A DNA stretch of 64,000 nucleotides, from contig NW_004454180.1 of NCBI RefSeq assembly GCF_000283155.1, positions 15,132,845-15,196,844 of the forward strand, written 5' to 3'. Below the pieces are notes generated by a model. The model did no database searches. It had not been told where the DNA came from and saw only the letters and a program-made list of their open reading frames with translations. This DNA comes from Ceratotherium simum simum (lineage: Eukaryota > Chordata > Mammalia > Perissodactyla > Rhinocerotidae). Below, in pieces: positions 26,350 to 37,574 of this stretch; the stretch's first letter is position 1; every line of letters begins with the position of its first letter. Position numbers and translations under genes: made by a program.

Positions 26350-26594
26350 TCCTTTTTTTTTTTTTGGTGAGGAAGATTAGCCCCGAGCTAACATTTGCTG
26401 CCAATCTGCTTCTTTCTGCTTGAGGAAGATTGTCCTTGAGATAACATCTGTGCATCCTCTATTTTGTATGTGGGACGCGGCCACAGCGTGGCCTGATGAG
26501 TGGTGCGTAGGTCCGTGCCTGGGATCCAAACCTGTGAAACCCAGGCCACCGAAGCGGAGCCTGCAAACTGAACCATTATGCCACCAGGCCAGCC
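26350..26594 (-). mobile_element. ERE-type SINE, double tail unit
   Basis: The minus-strand copy has a head at the right (GGGCTGGCCTGGTGGCATAA), two tail units at the left and a terminal T-run on the plus strand. The 11-base repeat CTGTATCACAC at 26339-26349 and 26595-26605 is its target-site duplication. Open frames of 71-95 codons over this span derive from the SINE. Confidence 0.94.
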
Positions 26595-26693
26595 CTGTAT
26601 CACACCCTTTCTTGATGTTAAAACTACTGGAATAAATTTTGCTAAACTTCTGGGCAGAGGGCAAGGGGATGGGCTTTATTAATGCCCAGCCAA

Positions 26694-26720
26694 TAGCTAG
26701 CTAGCTAGCTAGCTAGCTAG
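26694..26720. repeat. (TAGC)n microsatellite, self-complementary
   Basis: About seven consecutive TAGC/CTAG units. Each unit reads the same on both strands after a shift, so the array could fold back as a hairpin. Short ACACAC and ATACAC runs follow. Confidence 0.92.
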
Positions 26721-26910
26721 AAACATTTATACACACACATTTATATACACATGCGTATACATAAATTTGGACATTTCATTTGGATTGGCAACTTTCTCTT
26801 CAGAAAGTACCACATAGGTAATGTGTCCTAAAAATTAAGGTGAAGGCTACATTTTCTAAAAGTAACATTAATTGTACATTAATTGTATCCTACATTCATA
26901 TATTATATAT

Positions 26911-28745
26911 TTTAATAAATTTTTTATTTTGAGAAAATTATAAATTTGCATGCAGTTGTAAAAAATAATAGAGAGATACTATGTACCCTTTGCTAGTTTT
27001 CCCTAGTGGTAACCTCATATAAAACTATAGAAGTCTCATATCATAACCAGGATGTTGATATTAATACAGTCAGGATACAGAATAGTTCCATCATCAAAAG
27101 TATCCCTCCTGTTGCCATTTATAGCCATACACACTCCCTCCTCCACCCCAACCCATATACATAATTTTGTCATTTCAAGCATTTCATCTAAATGAAATCA
27201 TGAAGCACATAACCTTTTGGGGATTGGCTTTTTTCACCCAACGTAACTCCTAGAGATTCATCCAAGCTGTGTGTATCAATTATTTGTTCTTTTTTGTTGC
27301 TAAGTAGTATTCCATGGTATGGATGTACTGCAATTTGTTTAACCATTCATCCATTGAAGGATGTCTGGGTTTTCCCACTTTTTGGCTTTTACGAATAAAT
27401 TGCTATGAATATTTGTGTACAGATTTTTGTGTGAACATGAGTTTTCACGTATTTGAGATAAATATCCAAGAGCTCAATTGCTGAGTCATATGGTATTAAT
27501 GTCATGTTTAGTGTTATAAGAAACTGCTAAACTATTTCTGAGAATGGCTGCAGCATTTTGCATTCTCATCGTAAAGATATGAGTGATCCAGCTTCTCCAA
27601 ATTCTCACTAGCACTGGTGTTGTCATTACTTTTTTCCCTAGACGTTCTGATAGGTGTTGGTGATATCTTATGGTTTTAAATTACATTACTCTGCTGGCTA
27701 ATGACGTTGAGCATCTTTTCTTGTGCTTACTTGCCATCTGTCTATTCTTGCAGTGAAATATATCTTCATGTATTTAGCCCATTTTCTAACTGATTTTTAA
27801 TTCTTGAGTTTCAAGAAATTTTTGCATATTCTAGATACTTGTCCTTTGTCAGATATGTGGTTTACAAATATTTTCTTCTATTCTCTAGTCTATCTTTTCA
27901 TCCTCTTCACATGGGTTTTCACAGAGCAAAATTTTACATTTTGATGAGGTGAAATTGGTCAATTTTTTTCTCTTACAAGTAGTGCTTTTGGTGTCAATTA
28001 CAAAATCTCTTTGCTTAGCCTAGATCCTGAAAATTTTCTCCTATTTTTTTTTTCAAAAAGTTTTTTGTTTCTTGACTTTTTCTAAATGTTTTAAATCTAT
28101 GATCTACTATGAGTTAAATTTTGTATAAGTTGTGAGATTTAAGTTGAGGTTCATTTTGTTATTGTGGATATCCAACTGTTCTAGTCCCATTTGTTGAAAA
28201 GGCTAACTTGCCTTCATTGGATTGTTTTTGCACCTTGTAAAATTTAGTTTGGCATATTTGTGTGAGTTTATTTATTTCTGGGGTCTTTATTCTCTTCCAT
28301 TGATCTATGTGCCTATCTCTCTGTCAATGTCACATATTCTTGATTATTGTAGATATCTAGTATGTCTTAATATCTAGTGGAGTGTTTCCTCTCACTTTTT
28401 CTTCCTGTTCAAGATTGGATTAGCTATTCCAGGGCCTGTGCCTTTTCATAGAAATGGTAGAATAAGCTTGCTTATGTCTACAGAAAACCTTTCCGGGATT
28501 TTGATGAGACTTGCATTAAACCTACAGATCAATTTAGGGAGAACTGACATCTTTACTATGTTGAAAATTCCCATCTATGAACTTAGACTTTTCTTTCATC
28601 AGCGCTAAGTAATTTGAACCATATAGATCTTGTACATATTTTGTGAGTTTGATATCTAGTAGTTTACTTTTTTGGAGTAATTGTTAATGGTATTGTGTTT
28701 TTAATTTTGGCTAATGTTTAAAATTCTCCAATTGTCCAATGGTTC
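26911..28745 (-). mobile_element. 5'-truncated L1 (ORF2 3' part and 3' UTR)
   Basis: This is the longest L1 in the window, about 1.8 kb and minus strand. The plus strand first gives the antisense 3' UTR (GCATGCAGTTGTAAAAAATA, ACCTTTTGGGGATTGGC). It then gives antisense ORF2 C-terminal landmarks in the right order: GTATTCCATGGTATGGATGT, CCTTTGTCAGATATGTGG, ATTCCATTGATCTATGTGC, GACATCTTTACTATGTTG. All frames carry stops. The wording is that of older mammalian-wide L1 subfamilies rather than a young equid one; I did not assign a subfamily. Confidence 0.85.
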
Positions 28746-29500
28746 TCTTCTTTCTTGCTCTCTCTCTAATTTCAAGGAGGACTATATGACCATTCACTTT
28801 TGGGCAATGCTTCTATAATCATTTCTCCATTATCCTAAAGAGTTTATAGTGCAAAACAAAGCAGAACCTAGAATTACTATTATTAACAGAAATGTATGAC
28901 ATTTTTTAAATCCGTATATAGACATATTGTTTGAAAGAGGGAGGCTCAAGCAAATTTGGATGACATAGACTAATGGACAAAATAGAGACTTACATGCTGG
29001 ATGATAGCTTAAGTGTAATAATATCAGCTGGTTGAAACTGTGGCCTCCATCTTTTGAGATGGTGCATTTATATCAGCATAACGTTTTAAGCACTCTCATT
29101 ATTATATATGCATATATATATAATATACATATGGATAATAGCACTGCAATATATATTATGAAATAGGCACAAAATATCTCAGAATTTTTTAACAGATGAG
29201 ATAAACATAAATAGAAATTCCACATTGTTCTTCTCTTATCTCTAAGGATCATTTGCATACTCAAGAGTGTGTGCATCACACTTTTGAGAGCATAGGTTTA
29301 ACAACCATAGTCAAAGGGTGGTGACTAAGAAGCACATCACGATCTAAGAGGAGGTCTCAAATATTGTGGTCTAAGCTTAACCTGTTCAATTTTTTTACTG
29401 ATGTGTTTTTGTTTCTTATCTTGTACACATCCAATCTATTACGCACACGTGAGGTGAAAAGATCTTTATAAAATTTATATTTTGGACCAGTATCATTCTC
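28746..29500. other. Intergenic stretch with an AT-rich run
   Basis: No gene or interspersed repeat recognised. An (AT)n-type tract lies at 29100-29131. Confidence 0.4.
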
Positions 29501-29509
29501 TTATTAAAA

Positions 29510-30040
29510 ATCTTACAATGACTTTCTGTAGGAAAAAATACGCAAATCCTTTATGACAGCCTGCATGATCTGGTCCAGTCTAACTCTCCATCCTTATTTC
29601 TTGCTAGTCTCTCCCACATTACCCTGTAGTTCTGATCTTCAGTCTTTTCCTCAAACACGCCTAGCTGTTTTCTTGGCCTGCACTATGATTTTCCCAGATC
29701 TTCCCTTTGTTGCCTCTTGCAATTTACCATTAAGCTTTCAGATTAAATGTGAATTTTTTTAATGTTACCTTCCTTAAACTCTTAGTTTAAAGTAGAGTTT
29801 GTCAACTTTCCACCTCCTATTCCCTGTTATTCTCTATCTTGGCACCCTATCCCCTCATTACGCTAACACAAATGATAATTACTATTTTTGTCTGTTCTCT
29901 TGTCTTTGTTTTACATCTATTTCCCCCAAGTGACTGTAAGCTGCAAGAGGGTAGGGTCCTTATCTCTCTTGTTCACCTTTGCATGACATATAATATGGAC
30001 TCAATAAGTCTGTGCAGGGTGAATGAATGGACACTGAAGA
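29510..30040 (+). mobile_element. L2 LINE 3' end
   Basis: The plus-strand order CTGCATGATCTGGTCCAGTC, CCTCAAACACGCCTAGCTG, TTTTCTTGGCCTGCACTATG, GACTGTAAGCTGCAAGAGG, CTCAATAAGTCTGTGCAGGG and TGAATGAATGG matches the last 500 bases of L2. The 69-71-codon frames in it are coincidental. Confidence 0.75.
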
Positions 30041-30344
30041 TAAATAGAAGTTAAGAAGGAACAAAACTGAGATGTATGTTTAGACTTATATTTGATTTCA
30101 AAAATCAATAGTTATAATTTCCCACAAACAGCAGAGCATCCTTGCAATTTTTCTTGATTGTATATTTGCTATGAACCAGCACTGCCATGGCTAAAAAATT
30201 AAAGTAGAAAAATAGCGTCCAGAACCAGGGAGGTGATAGCTTTAGTGCATTATGCTCTCATTAGACAATGCCTGAGGTACTGTGTTCCATTTAGGTGACA
30301 TATATACACACATATACATAGCTTCACCTCAGTGTTTTTTGTTT

Positions 30345-30462
30345 TCGCTAAAGTATCATTTGTATTCAATAAAATTCACCCATTTTAAGTGTAGTTTGAT
30401 ATGCCTTAGTAATTGCATAAAATTATGTAAACACTACCACTATCAAGATACAAAACATTCAG
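30345..30462 (-). mobile_element. L1 3'-UTR fragment
   Basis: AATAAAATTCACCCATTTTA followed by TGTAAACACTACCACTATC and AAGATACAAAACATTC is a well-known antisense L1 3'-UTR pattern. Short and diverged. Confidence 0.6.
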
Positions 30463-30499
30463 GGTGATATTTTAAAAGGGAATGTCACTTACTGGAGGT

Positions 30500-30900
30500 G
30501 TGTGTGGAAGAAGATCGACATTATGGAGTGATTAGAACTTATGCATGATGGAGACTGATGGAAGGAATCGGGCATGTTTTGACTTGGAGAAAATGCAGGA
30601 GTGAAACGTGGCAACATTCTTCACGTATTTGAAGGACCGTCCTTTGAAAAAAGGGATTAAATGACTTCTCTGTGTTCTTAAGAAGCAGAACAAGGACCAA
30701 TATATGAAAATTACAGATAGGCAGATTTTAGCTTAACTTTGGGGAAGATGTTTTAGGAATTGGTGCATTACACAGTAATGAGCTCCCCATAGTTACAAGA
30801 ATTTAACAAACCGTTAAATGTGTCGGGAATCTCATAGCAAAATTTCCTAAATTGGATGGCAGTTAGAGAGGATGATCTCTAAGCTAGCTCTTATGAAATA
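30500..30900 (+). mobile_element. L3/CR1-like LINE 3' fragment
   Basis: Blocks in order resemble the end of CR1-clade ORF2: CACGTATTTGAAGGACCGTC, AGAACAAGGACCAATATATG, GGCAGATTTTAGCTTAAC, GTAATGAGCTCCCCATAG and GATGATCTCTAAGC. The copy is badly decayed and no frame is open. In mammals this points to the ancient L3 group; a distant relative is possible. Confidence 0.55.
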
Positions 30901-32610
30901 TTTGTTGAATGGATGAGATCACTGAGGGTTAAGAGGGGCAGGTGGTGGAATACTCACAGAAGAAGTGGGATTTAAGTGAAAGCAGGGAGACCGTGGGGGT
31001 TTCAATTAGGTACAAAGCAAGTAGGTGGAAGTAACATTCAGAAGAAAAAGTATTAGAAAGAGAAAGGTATACAACAACACATTTCCAATCAGGTTGGATT
31101 GTTCTAAATAACCACTTGTATTTTATGGATCACAGACCACTGAAATAAGAAGAAAAAGAGTATGCTCTAACCTTGCTTTCCTTAGCCTCCTCTTTATTTC
31201 TAAAATGAATTTAAATGTAAGAGAAGAAAGATTTTTATCTATTTGTACAAACTCCTTGGTCTCTTAAGCACGACTAATCATCTTAAATTTACAAATAGCA
31301 TACAGCTACAAACAAATATATATTTTTCCTTTAAAAACACCATGTAGGTTTGCTTTTCTTTCAGGCAGATAATAGGCCTTTTTTCCTCATTGTTCAACTG
31401 ACAAAGAATTGGTAGATTTTCTCCATAATTTGCTATTATCCTAAAATTCAAAAGCAAACCCAAATGCCATCAATGGCTATAAGCAGTAATGTGTTTGAAA
31501 ATGGAAATTTGACCACTTCAAATAGCAAAATCTTTATTTCCATTAGTTTTATGAACTGTCTGATTGTAGTGCAGGCTAAAATGTACACTATTCTGTATGC
31601 TGCTACGATGCATCAGGCAAGATGATGAAAACAAAGACAATTATTTGTACTAGAAATAGCATATTTCGTTAAGCATTTCCTGTATGAATACAGCCACATT
31701 GGTACACATTGCCTTTTGTTGGATTTATACCTTCAAATCTATAGAGTTCTTCTATTTTAGTTAAGGAGATTTATCTCTGGACATCTTTCTTTTGTATATC
31801 TTTTAATTATGCATTTAAAATACAATATTTTATAAACCAGCAACATTCAATAAACAATTGATTTGGTAATCACCTTCCCCATCAACTCACAAGAGACTAC
31901 CCATTAAAAAAACAAAGATAAGTTATTCCTCATTACTTTAGCAAAGGAAAATAAGGATAAAGGTTAAATAAATTATTTTTATAGGATTAAACACAGGTAA
32001 AAAGCAAAGTTTAATAGATCTTTCAGAATTGATGGAGGTGATAAAATATTTTATTAGAAATAGAAGGATCTAAATATGGTTTTGAAAAGTAATCAGACAA
32101 ATTGAAAGAGTCTTAGTCAAAAAAATGGTGAAAATGTAATTGCAAAGTTGTGGTTCTGAATCCCCAAGCTAGTAATCAACCTAGACAAAATCTAGGCTAT
32201 TCTGTTTTTCTTATTGAGATAAAAATGCAAGTAGAAAGCCAAAAGTTTTAAACTTTTGTTTTTTCGGAGGGAACCGAGAACAAATATTCCTGAGTAGAAT
32301 AAAAGTGTTTACCCGGACTTTTGGCGTAAATGAACGTTCTCAAAATGACCTTACTGAAACATTTCTCCTTTTGTATAATACAGAAATATAGGCCTGAAAG
32401 GGCAGGATCTTCCGTCCTCTGGTTGCAAAGTCTTCATATACTTCCATCTTGGATGTAGGAGCAGCCTCTTGGTCATCCTTGTTATCTGGGTGCTGGTCAT
32501 CTAGGCTTACTAGTGGTTTTGTGCTGTTATTGTAGACTCAGAAATCTTCACATCCACGTAATCCCTGATGCTTTTTCCCGTGCAGTAGAGTTATAATATG
32601 CCCATTTGGG
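30901..32610. other. Intergenic stretch, nothing recognised
   Basis: No gene or named repeat. The part 32390-32600 is less AT-rich than its surroundings and could be a remnant of a processed transcript, but I could not identify it on either strand. Confidence 0.35.
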
Positions 32611-32614
32611 GCAT

Positions 32615-32810
32615 ATTTGCAAGTCGAATCTACGACTTTTTAGCTATGTTACTTTGGACACATTGCTTAACTATTCTGAGCTTCAGGTTTTTACCACAAA
32701 ATAGATTAATAATACTCGTTGTAGAAGGATTGATGTGAAGATTGGATAAAATGCGTGTAAAGCACATAATGTAGTGTCAGGTTTATAACACACGAAACAA
32801 ACGTAAACCA
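32615..32810 (+). mobile_element. MIR SINE fragment
   Basis: The order GACACATTGCTTAACTATTC, GAGCTTCAGGTTTTTACC, AATAGATTAATAATACTCG, AAAGCACATAATGTAGTG follows the MIR consensus on the plus strand. Diverged; edges approximate. Confidence 0.7.
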
Positions 32811-32967
32811 TTATATTGTTAGGGGAGATATAATTCGAAGATCATCATCATGTTTGGAAGGAAGGAATGTGACTCGTTTGTTGGTTATTTGGTCAAACTT
32901 GAGAGGTACCAGATTCAGCTGTGCTGGGGACTTCTGCACACTTGGCCCCAAATTTTCTCATCCTCTT

Positions 32968-33590
32968 TCATTCAGCAGTCATCTGTTAAATGCCCACTAT
33001 GTTTTAAGCACCAATCAAAATCTTAAGCATACAAAAATGACTAGAATAGAGTTTAGCCCAACTCTCCGTGTGCTCCCATTCCAGTGGGAGAGAAAGATTC
33101 ATAAACACACAATAATATATTAATGTATTTGTGAAGGTACAAACAAGGTCTGTGAGAGCCTAAAGAGCAAGCATTGAAATCCTTTTAGAAAAGTCAGGGG
33201 AATTTCTAAGCACAGGTGAGATTTGATTTGAATTTTAAAAGATGAGAAGCAGTCTGCCAACCAGATAAGGTGGAGAAGGACATTCCTGGAAGAGATTCCA
33301 GCATATGCAAAAGCATGAAGTTGAGAAAGAGCATAGCGTGGGAGAGGGATTGCACATGGCTGAACACAATTATTATCACATGGTGGGAATAACAGAAAAT
33401 GAAGTTTAAAAAGTAGATAGAGCTCTTGATACCATTCCATGTAAACAGCGGTGACCCTGGAAGATGATAAGCAGGAATCAGATACCAGACTTGCATTTTA
33501 CAGAGATCCACGGGCATCAGCGTTGGGGATGTATCTGATGGATGGGAAGTAGATCCACGGAGACCAGTTGGAAGTCATGAGGGTGCTTTC
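32968..33590 (-). mobile_element. L2 LINE 3' part
   Basis: The plus strand opens with TTCATTCAGCAGTCATCTGT and TGCCCACTATGTTTTAAGCA, the antisense of the L2 terminus. It continues with upstream L2 blocks (GAAGGACATTCCTGGAAGAG; GGTGACCCTGGAAGATGA; GGAGACCAGTTGGAAGTC). Overlapping minus-strand frames of 103 and 106 codons lie here, without recognisable L2 ORF motifs, and are not considered genes. Confidence 0.68.
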
Positions 33591-33894
33591 ACTCAAAAAT
33601 CTATTCCTGATAATTTAGTATTGCAATTATTGTTAATCCAATCCAATTAACTTTACACATTACCACTGCATGTAACTGCCTGTTAATGAAAATGGTCACT
33701 ATTGCTTCAAAAGAATTTTTTGTGTCACCTTTCCCTGAAATCTTTTGTTCTACATAGCCAAAATAAACTTGTAAGGTGATCTGAAGGTCAAATATAGCTG
33801 TAATTTTGTGTCTATTTAAGTTTTTCCCCCAACAAACTTCTTTTGCTATTTGTGGAATTATACTATGCAAATGTGTATAGTATACATGCATTTT

Positions 33895-34080
33895 AAAATA
33901 ATAAAACAAATACTCATATACCCAAAACCTAGTTTAAGAAATAAAGTTTACTAATACCTTTTAAACCCATTTGTGTGCCTTCTCCATCACATTCCCCCTG
34001 CCCCATTATCTGGAATTTTGCACATTTCTCCCTTTATTTTCCATAAGAATTTTGTAGTCTTGTAATTTCTTTGTTTAAGC
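33895..34080 (-). mobile_element. L1 3'-UTR fragment
   Basis: CTCATATACCCAAAACCTAG, TTTAAGAAATAAAGTTTAC, GTGTGCCTTCTCCATCACA and TCCCCCTGCCCC in this order match the antisense of an old L1 3' UTR. Edges approximate. Confidence 0.62.
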
Positions 34081-34489
34081 TCTTTCCCCTGCCCCCACGC
34101 CAACCTAAAAAAGGATTAAGATTTGTAGTGTCTATCCTGTGTCTGATTGACATACATGAGAACATTCCCCAGTTGGTATTACAGCACAGAATTGCTGAGG
34201 TGAAAGCACATTTTATGTTAGCACAGACTCAAAAATACTTAGAGCACTGGAATGCACATATGTTATCTTTGAACTCCTGCCAAATCATAAAAGAATGTAA
34301 AGAAATATGAAAACTACCATATAGAATGAGATATCGTCATTAAGGTCATACATTCTTTGGTATCAGTCATTCATATTTTCTTGGAAACAATTGTGACTAT
34401 ATTAATTACTACTCAAAGATTTGAAATACACTTTCTTAGGTCAATAATAACTATTTTCTAAATCTTCTTTGATGTTTTACATAAAATAG

Positions 34490-34570
34490 TTCCTATAAAG
34501 TCCTTTAAATAGTGCCCAGCACAGAATAAGTACTCAACAAATAGTAGTCCACAGTGTTGTTGTTGCTATC
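34490..34570 (+). mobile_element. MIR 3' end fragment
   Basis: AATAGTGCCCAGCACAGAAT followed by AAGTACTCAACAAATAGTAG is the typical MIR 3' wording. Short. Confidence 0.5.
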
Positions 34571-34889
34571 GTTATTTATTGCCACCTCTATTCCTCCAGC
34601 AACATCCTACTATTTTATTGAAAGAAATACAGTGGTGAGAGATGTTACTGTATAACTTGGGGAAATCTTGCTACATTGATGGGATAACACTACTTTCAAT
34701 ATTTTGACATTTTTCATATCGGTGGGAATTCAGTGACCCTAGAATAAAATTGCTGTGCAACCTTTCTCTTTTTCCATTTCCATCAATGTAACCATCCCTT
34801 ATTAGAGCGTCCTTTTCATATTATTTAAAACACGAAAGCAAAAGTGATAGACATTACTACTGCTCATCAATATTTCTTTTCTTCCTGAG

Positions 34890-35215
34890 CCCAATGAGTC
34901 AGGCCTGGTACAGATTTTGGTGGGGCCACCTGACTGATTCTGGCCAATGAAATGTATCAGTTCTGGGTAGAGACAATGAAATTGTCTCTGTCTCTATTCT
35001 TTCAGTAGTAAATATGTAAATTGTTTGCTGAGACAGTGGAGCAGCAAGGTTGAAACACCTTAGGCTGTCATGTTGCCACACAGAGGACAGCTGCCTGGGA
35101 GGGTGACCTGACCTATAGCACACTTTGCATGAACTAGAAATACATTATAGGTGTTAAGCCACTGGGATTTTGAAGTTGTTTGTTACCTAGTCTGTCTTGA
35201 CTAATACAAAGTACT
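34890..35215 (+). mobile_element. MLT1-like (MaLR) LTR fragment
   Basis: The 3' part, TTAAGCCACTGGGATTTTGA then TTGTTTGTTACC and a TTGACTAATACAA end, is the standard ending of MaLR/MLT1-type LTRs on the plus strand. The 5' side is diverged and its edge uncertain. A related but different ending is seen at 36577-37022. Confidence 0.5.
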
Positions 35216-35717
35216 ACTTTATTTTTCATGCACAACTAAGACTAGCATTCTTGTCTTAAAGAAAAAGAGCACATTACTCATTTTAATGGACTATCACTAT
35301 GCTTGTACTAAAAGGCTGGAAAACTTAGGAGAGAAATATTTATTACTATTGGAGTTCACTTGCTTTTATTCAGTATTCTACTGGTTGTTTCCAGATATTT
35401 AAGTGTATATAATAAACTGACCATAACATTTTACCAATTTAACACACAATACTGATCATCACATAATAGTTTATTGCAGGCATTAGTGTTGGCTATGAAT
35501 ATACGTTGACAAACATATTAATGTCTAATCCTTTTGACATCACAAATAAAGTCATTTAGATGATGATGATCTTGCTATTAGTTATAAGAATAAGTCCCCA
35601 TTTTGTATCTCACATCAAACTCAACCAGGTTAGTTTGTGGATGGAAGATTCTTGTGGGTGGAAAACTCTTTATCCAGGACTGAACAAGCCACAACAAATG
35701 CTGATTGGGCAGAGTGT

Positions 35718-36085
35718 GTCAGGGAGCTTAGACTAAGTTATGCTGCAGAAACAAACAGCCTCAAAACAAGTGGCTTGCAACAAGTTTATTACTCATTTGT
35801 GCTATATATCCATTCCAGGCTGTCAGTGGCTCTGCTGAGTCATCTTCATTCTGGGATCTAGGCTGAAGCGGCAGCTGCTACTTGGGAACTTGCTGGTCTG
35901 TGGCAGGGAAAAGAGGATATTGGAATTGCATGATCACCTTTCTTAGAAGTCACAGAGATCCTTCCTCACATTCCACCGGACAAAGCAAATTATACAGTCA
36001 AATCTAACGTCTATGGGGCAGAGATAGATAATTCTCCCACCAAAAAGGGCAGCAAGTATTTTGAACAGTAATACAATCTAGCCCA
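35718..36085. mobile_element. Unclassified interspersed repeat
   Basis: The wording (CTGCAGAAACAAACAGCC, AAACAAGTGGCTTGCAACAA, TTATTACTC, then a block around TTGCTGGTCTGTGGCAGGG and CATTCCACCGGACAAAGC) recalls a mammalian interspersed repeat family that I know by pattern but cannot name with confidence. Strand is unassigned. A 74-codon open frame at 35637-35861 overlaps it and is not believed to be a gene. Confidence 0.35.
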
Positions 36086-36379
36086 AGGTTAAGCAGGAGT
36101 TTGTGGAGCTAGGGGTAGGATCAGAAAGGTAAGCCTTTTGGCATTTCCAAGAGCACATGGCCAGTGTCAGCAACGCCTGTAGCAAAGTGGATAGTTGAGA
36201 ACCAATGATGAATATAATCAAGGATTCTGTTTGAGACCCTAATCTCTATCCCACACTGAAATAAGAAAATAGGAAGCCCATAAGAGTAGGACTGAAAAAG
36301 AAAAAGATACCACACAAATAGTGATAAGATTAAGACCAGAAATCTGAGGTAGATTTCCAGCTTAAAATCAGAACTTAAC

Positions 36380-36520
36380 TTTTTTTAAACATTGTATTAT
36401 ATAAAATTTCAAATATATTCACAAATAAAATAACAATAACAATGAACCCCTTATACACATATTATTCACATTCAACAATTAAAGTATGGCTAACTTCATT
36501 TCATTGCTCTCATTCACAAA
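36380..36520 (-). mobile_element. L1 3'-UTR fragment
   Basis: AAATTTCAAATATATTCACA, ATGAACCCCTTATACACA and TTCAACAATTAAAGTATGG follow the antisense of an old L1 3' UTR. Short. Confidence 0.55.
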
Positions 36521-36576
36521 ATCCTGGTCAGATTACCTTGGATCAGTTATTAAACAACGTTGCCAATAGATTGGGG

Positions 36577-37022
36577 TAGAGTGTATTTTCAGAAAAGACC
36601 ACAATACGTTCTGTTCTACAACGAATAGAATATGGTAGAAGTGACTTGTGATCTAGCTCGTGAAAAGAGATACCCTTTCTGCCTGACTTTCTCTTTCTCT
36701 CTCTCAAGATTCATGCCTGGGGACCTCTGAGCTGGCATATAAATCTGTCTACCCTGAAGCCATCAAGCTGGAGAGATCACATGAAGATAGAGAGAGATAC
36801 CCAAGTTGTCCGGCTGTTCCATCTCTCCGCTATTTAAGTCTTTCTAGCCAGACATCAACTTGTAAATTTGTGAACCTTCAGACGATTCTAGCCCCAGGCT
36901 TTGAGCCACTCTAGCTGACACTAACTGGAGCAGAGTAAGTAGTCCCAATCAAAAATAAATATTGTGTTGTTTTAAGCAACTAGGTTTTTGAGGTGGTTTG
37001 TTACATAGCAACTGATAAGAAC
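36577..37022 (+). mobile_element. MLT1-like (MaLR) LTR
   Basis: From TGTATTTTCAGAAAAGACC through TTCTGTTCTACAACGAATAG and ACCTCTGAGCTGGCATATAA to TTGTTTTAAGCAACTAGG and GGTTTGTTACATAGCAACTG, this follows the layout of an MLT1-type LTR on the plus strand, including the polyadenylation-like AATAAAT. It is non-coding and old. The exact 5' edge is uncertain and no duplication was confirmed. Confidence 0.62.
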
Positions 37023-37029
37023 CATCAAG

Positions 37030-37150
37030 GAATTCAGTTCAGTTTACTTCAGCAGGTATTTATAGATATCTTGCTATGTGCCAGGCATTGTAGAAGGTTA
37101 TAGAGATTCAAAAGTAAATATGACATGGTTCCTGCCATCATGTAACTTAT
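37030..37150 (-). mobile_element. L2 3'-end fragment
   Basis: CAGCAGGTATTTATAGATAT, TGCTATGTGCCAGGCATTG and GGTTCCTGCCATCATGTAAC are the antisense of the L2 terminus. Confidence 0.62.
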
Positions 37151-37209
37151 AGTTTAACAAAATTGAATAGAAGTGTCATGATTTTCAAGGCTCTATTAAA
37201 TAGGGTGAG

Positions 37210-37440
37210 TCTTAATAAAAATATTCACCATTTATTATATATGTATCATATTGCCAGACATTATACTAGATGTTTTACATAATTATTTCACTAAGCCTGA
37301 AATGAATCCCATGAAATAAGCATTAGGAGCCTCACTTCATTCTTGAATACAGCGAAATTCAGAGAAAATAGTTCAACTGCTCAAGGTAACCCAGTAAATA
37401 AATTGTAGAACTGCAATTTCTACCCAGATATGCCTGACTG
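37210..37440 (-). mobile_element. MIR SINE
   Basis: The plus strand reads in order GCCAGACATTATACTAGATG, ACATAATTATTTCACTAAGC, TGAAATGAATCCCATGAAA, CTCAAGGTAACCCAGTAAAT and TACCCAGATATGCCTGACTG, the antisense of a nearly full-length MIR. Diverged. Confidence 0.7.
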
Positions 37441-37574
37441 TTGTGAATACATACTGTTATTGTGTTGTTTTCCTATGATAGACCTTTCAATATCTTGAAG
37501 AATTTGTTTCAGTTGAAGAGGGCAAGGTTTACTCATTTCCAAGTTAATTCCACTCCTGATCCTAAATGATATTC

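Noticed and set aside
26377..26664. Frames of 71-95 codons on both strands
   Set aside because: They lie on an ERE SINE bounded by a clear target duplication.
32390..32600. Possible processed pseudogene
   Set aside because: Base composition hinted at a transcript-derived piece, but I could not recognise a protein on either strand and saw no poly(A) tail or target duplication.
33120..33517. Two overlapping minus-strand frames (103 and 106 codons)
   Set aside because: They fall in a minus-strand L2 copy, out of frame with one another and lacking L2 ORF motifs.
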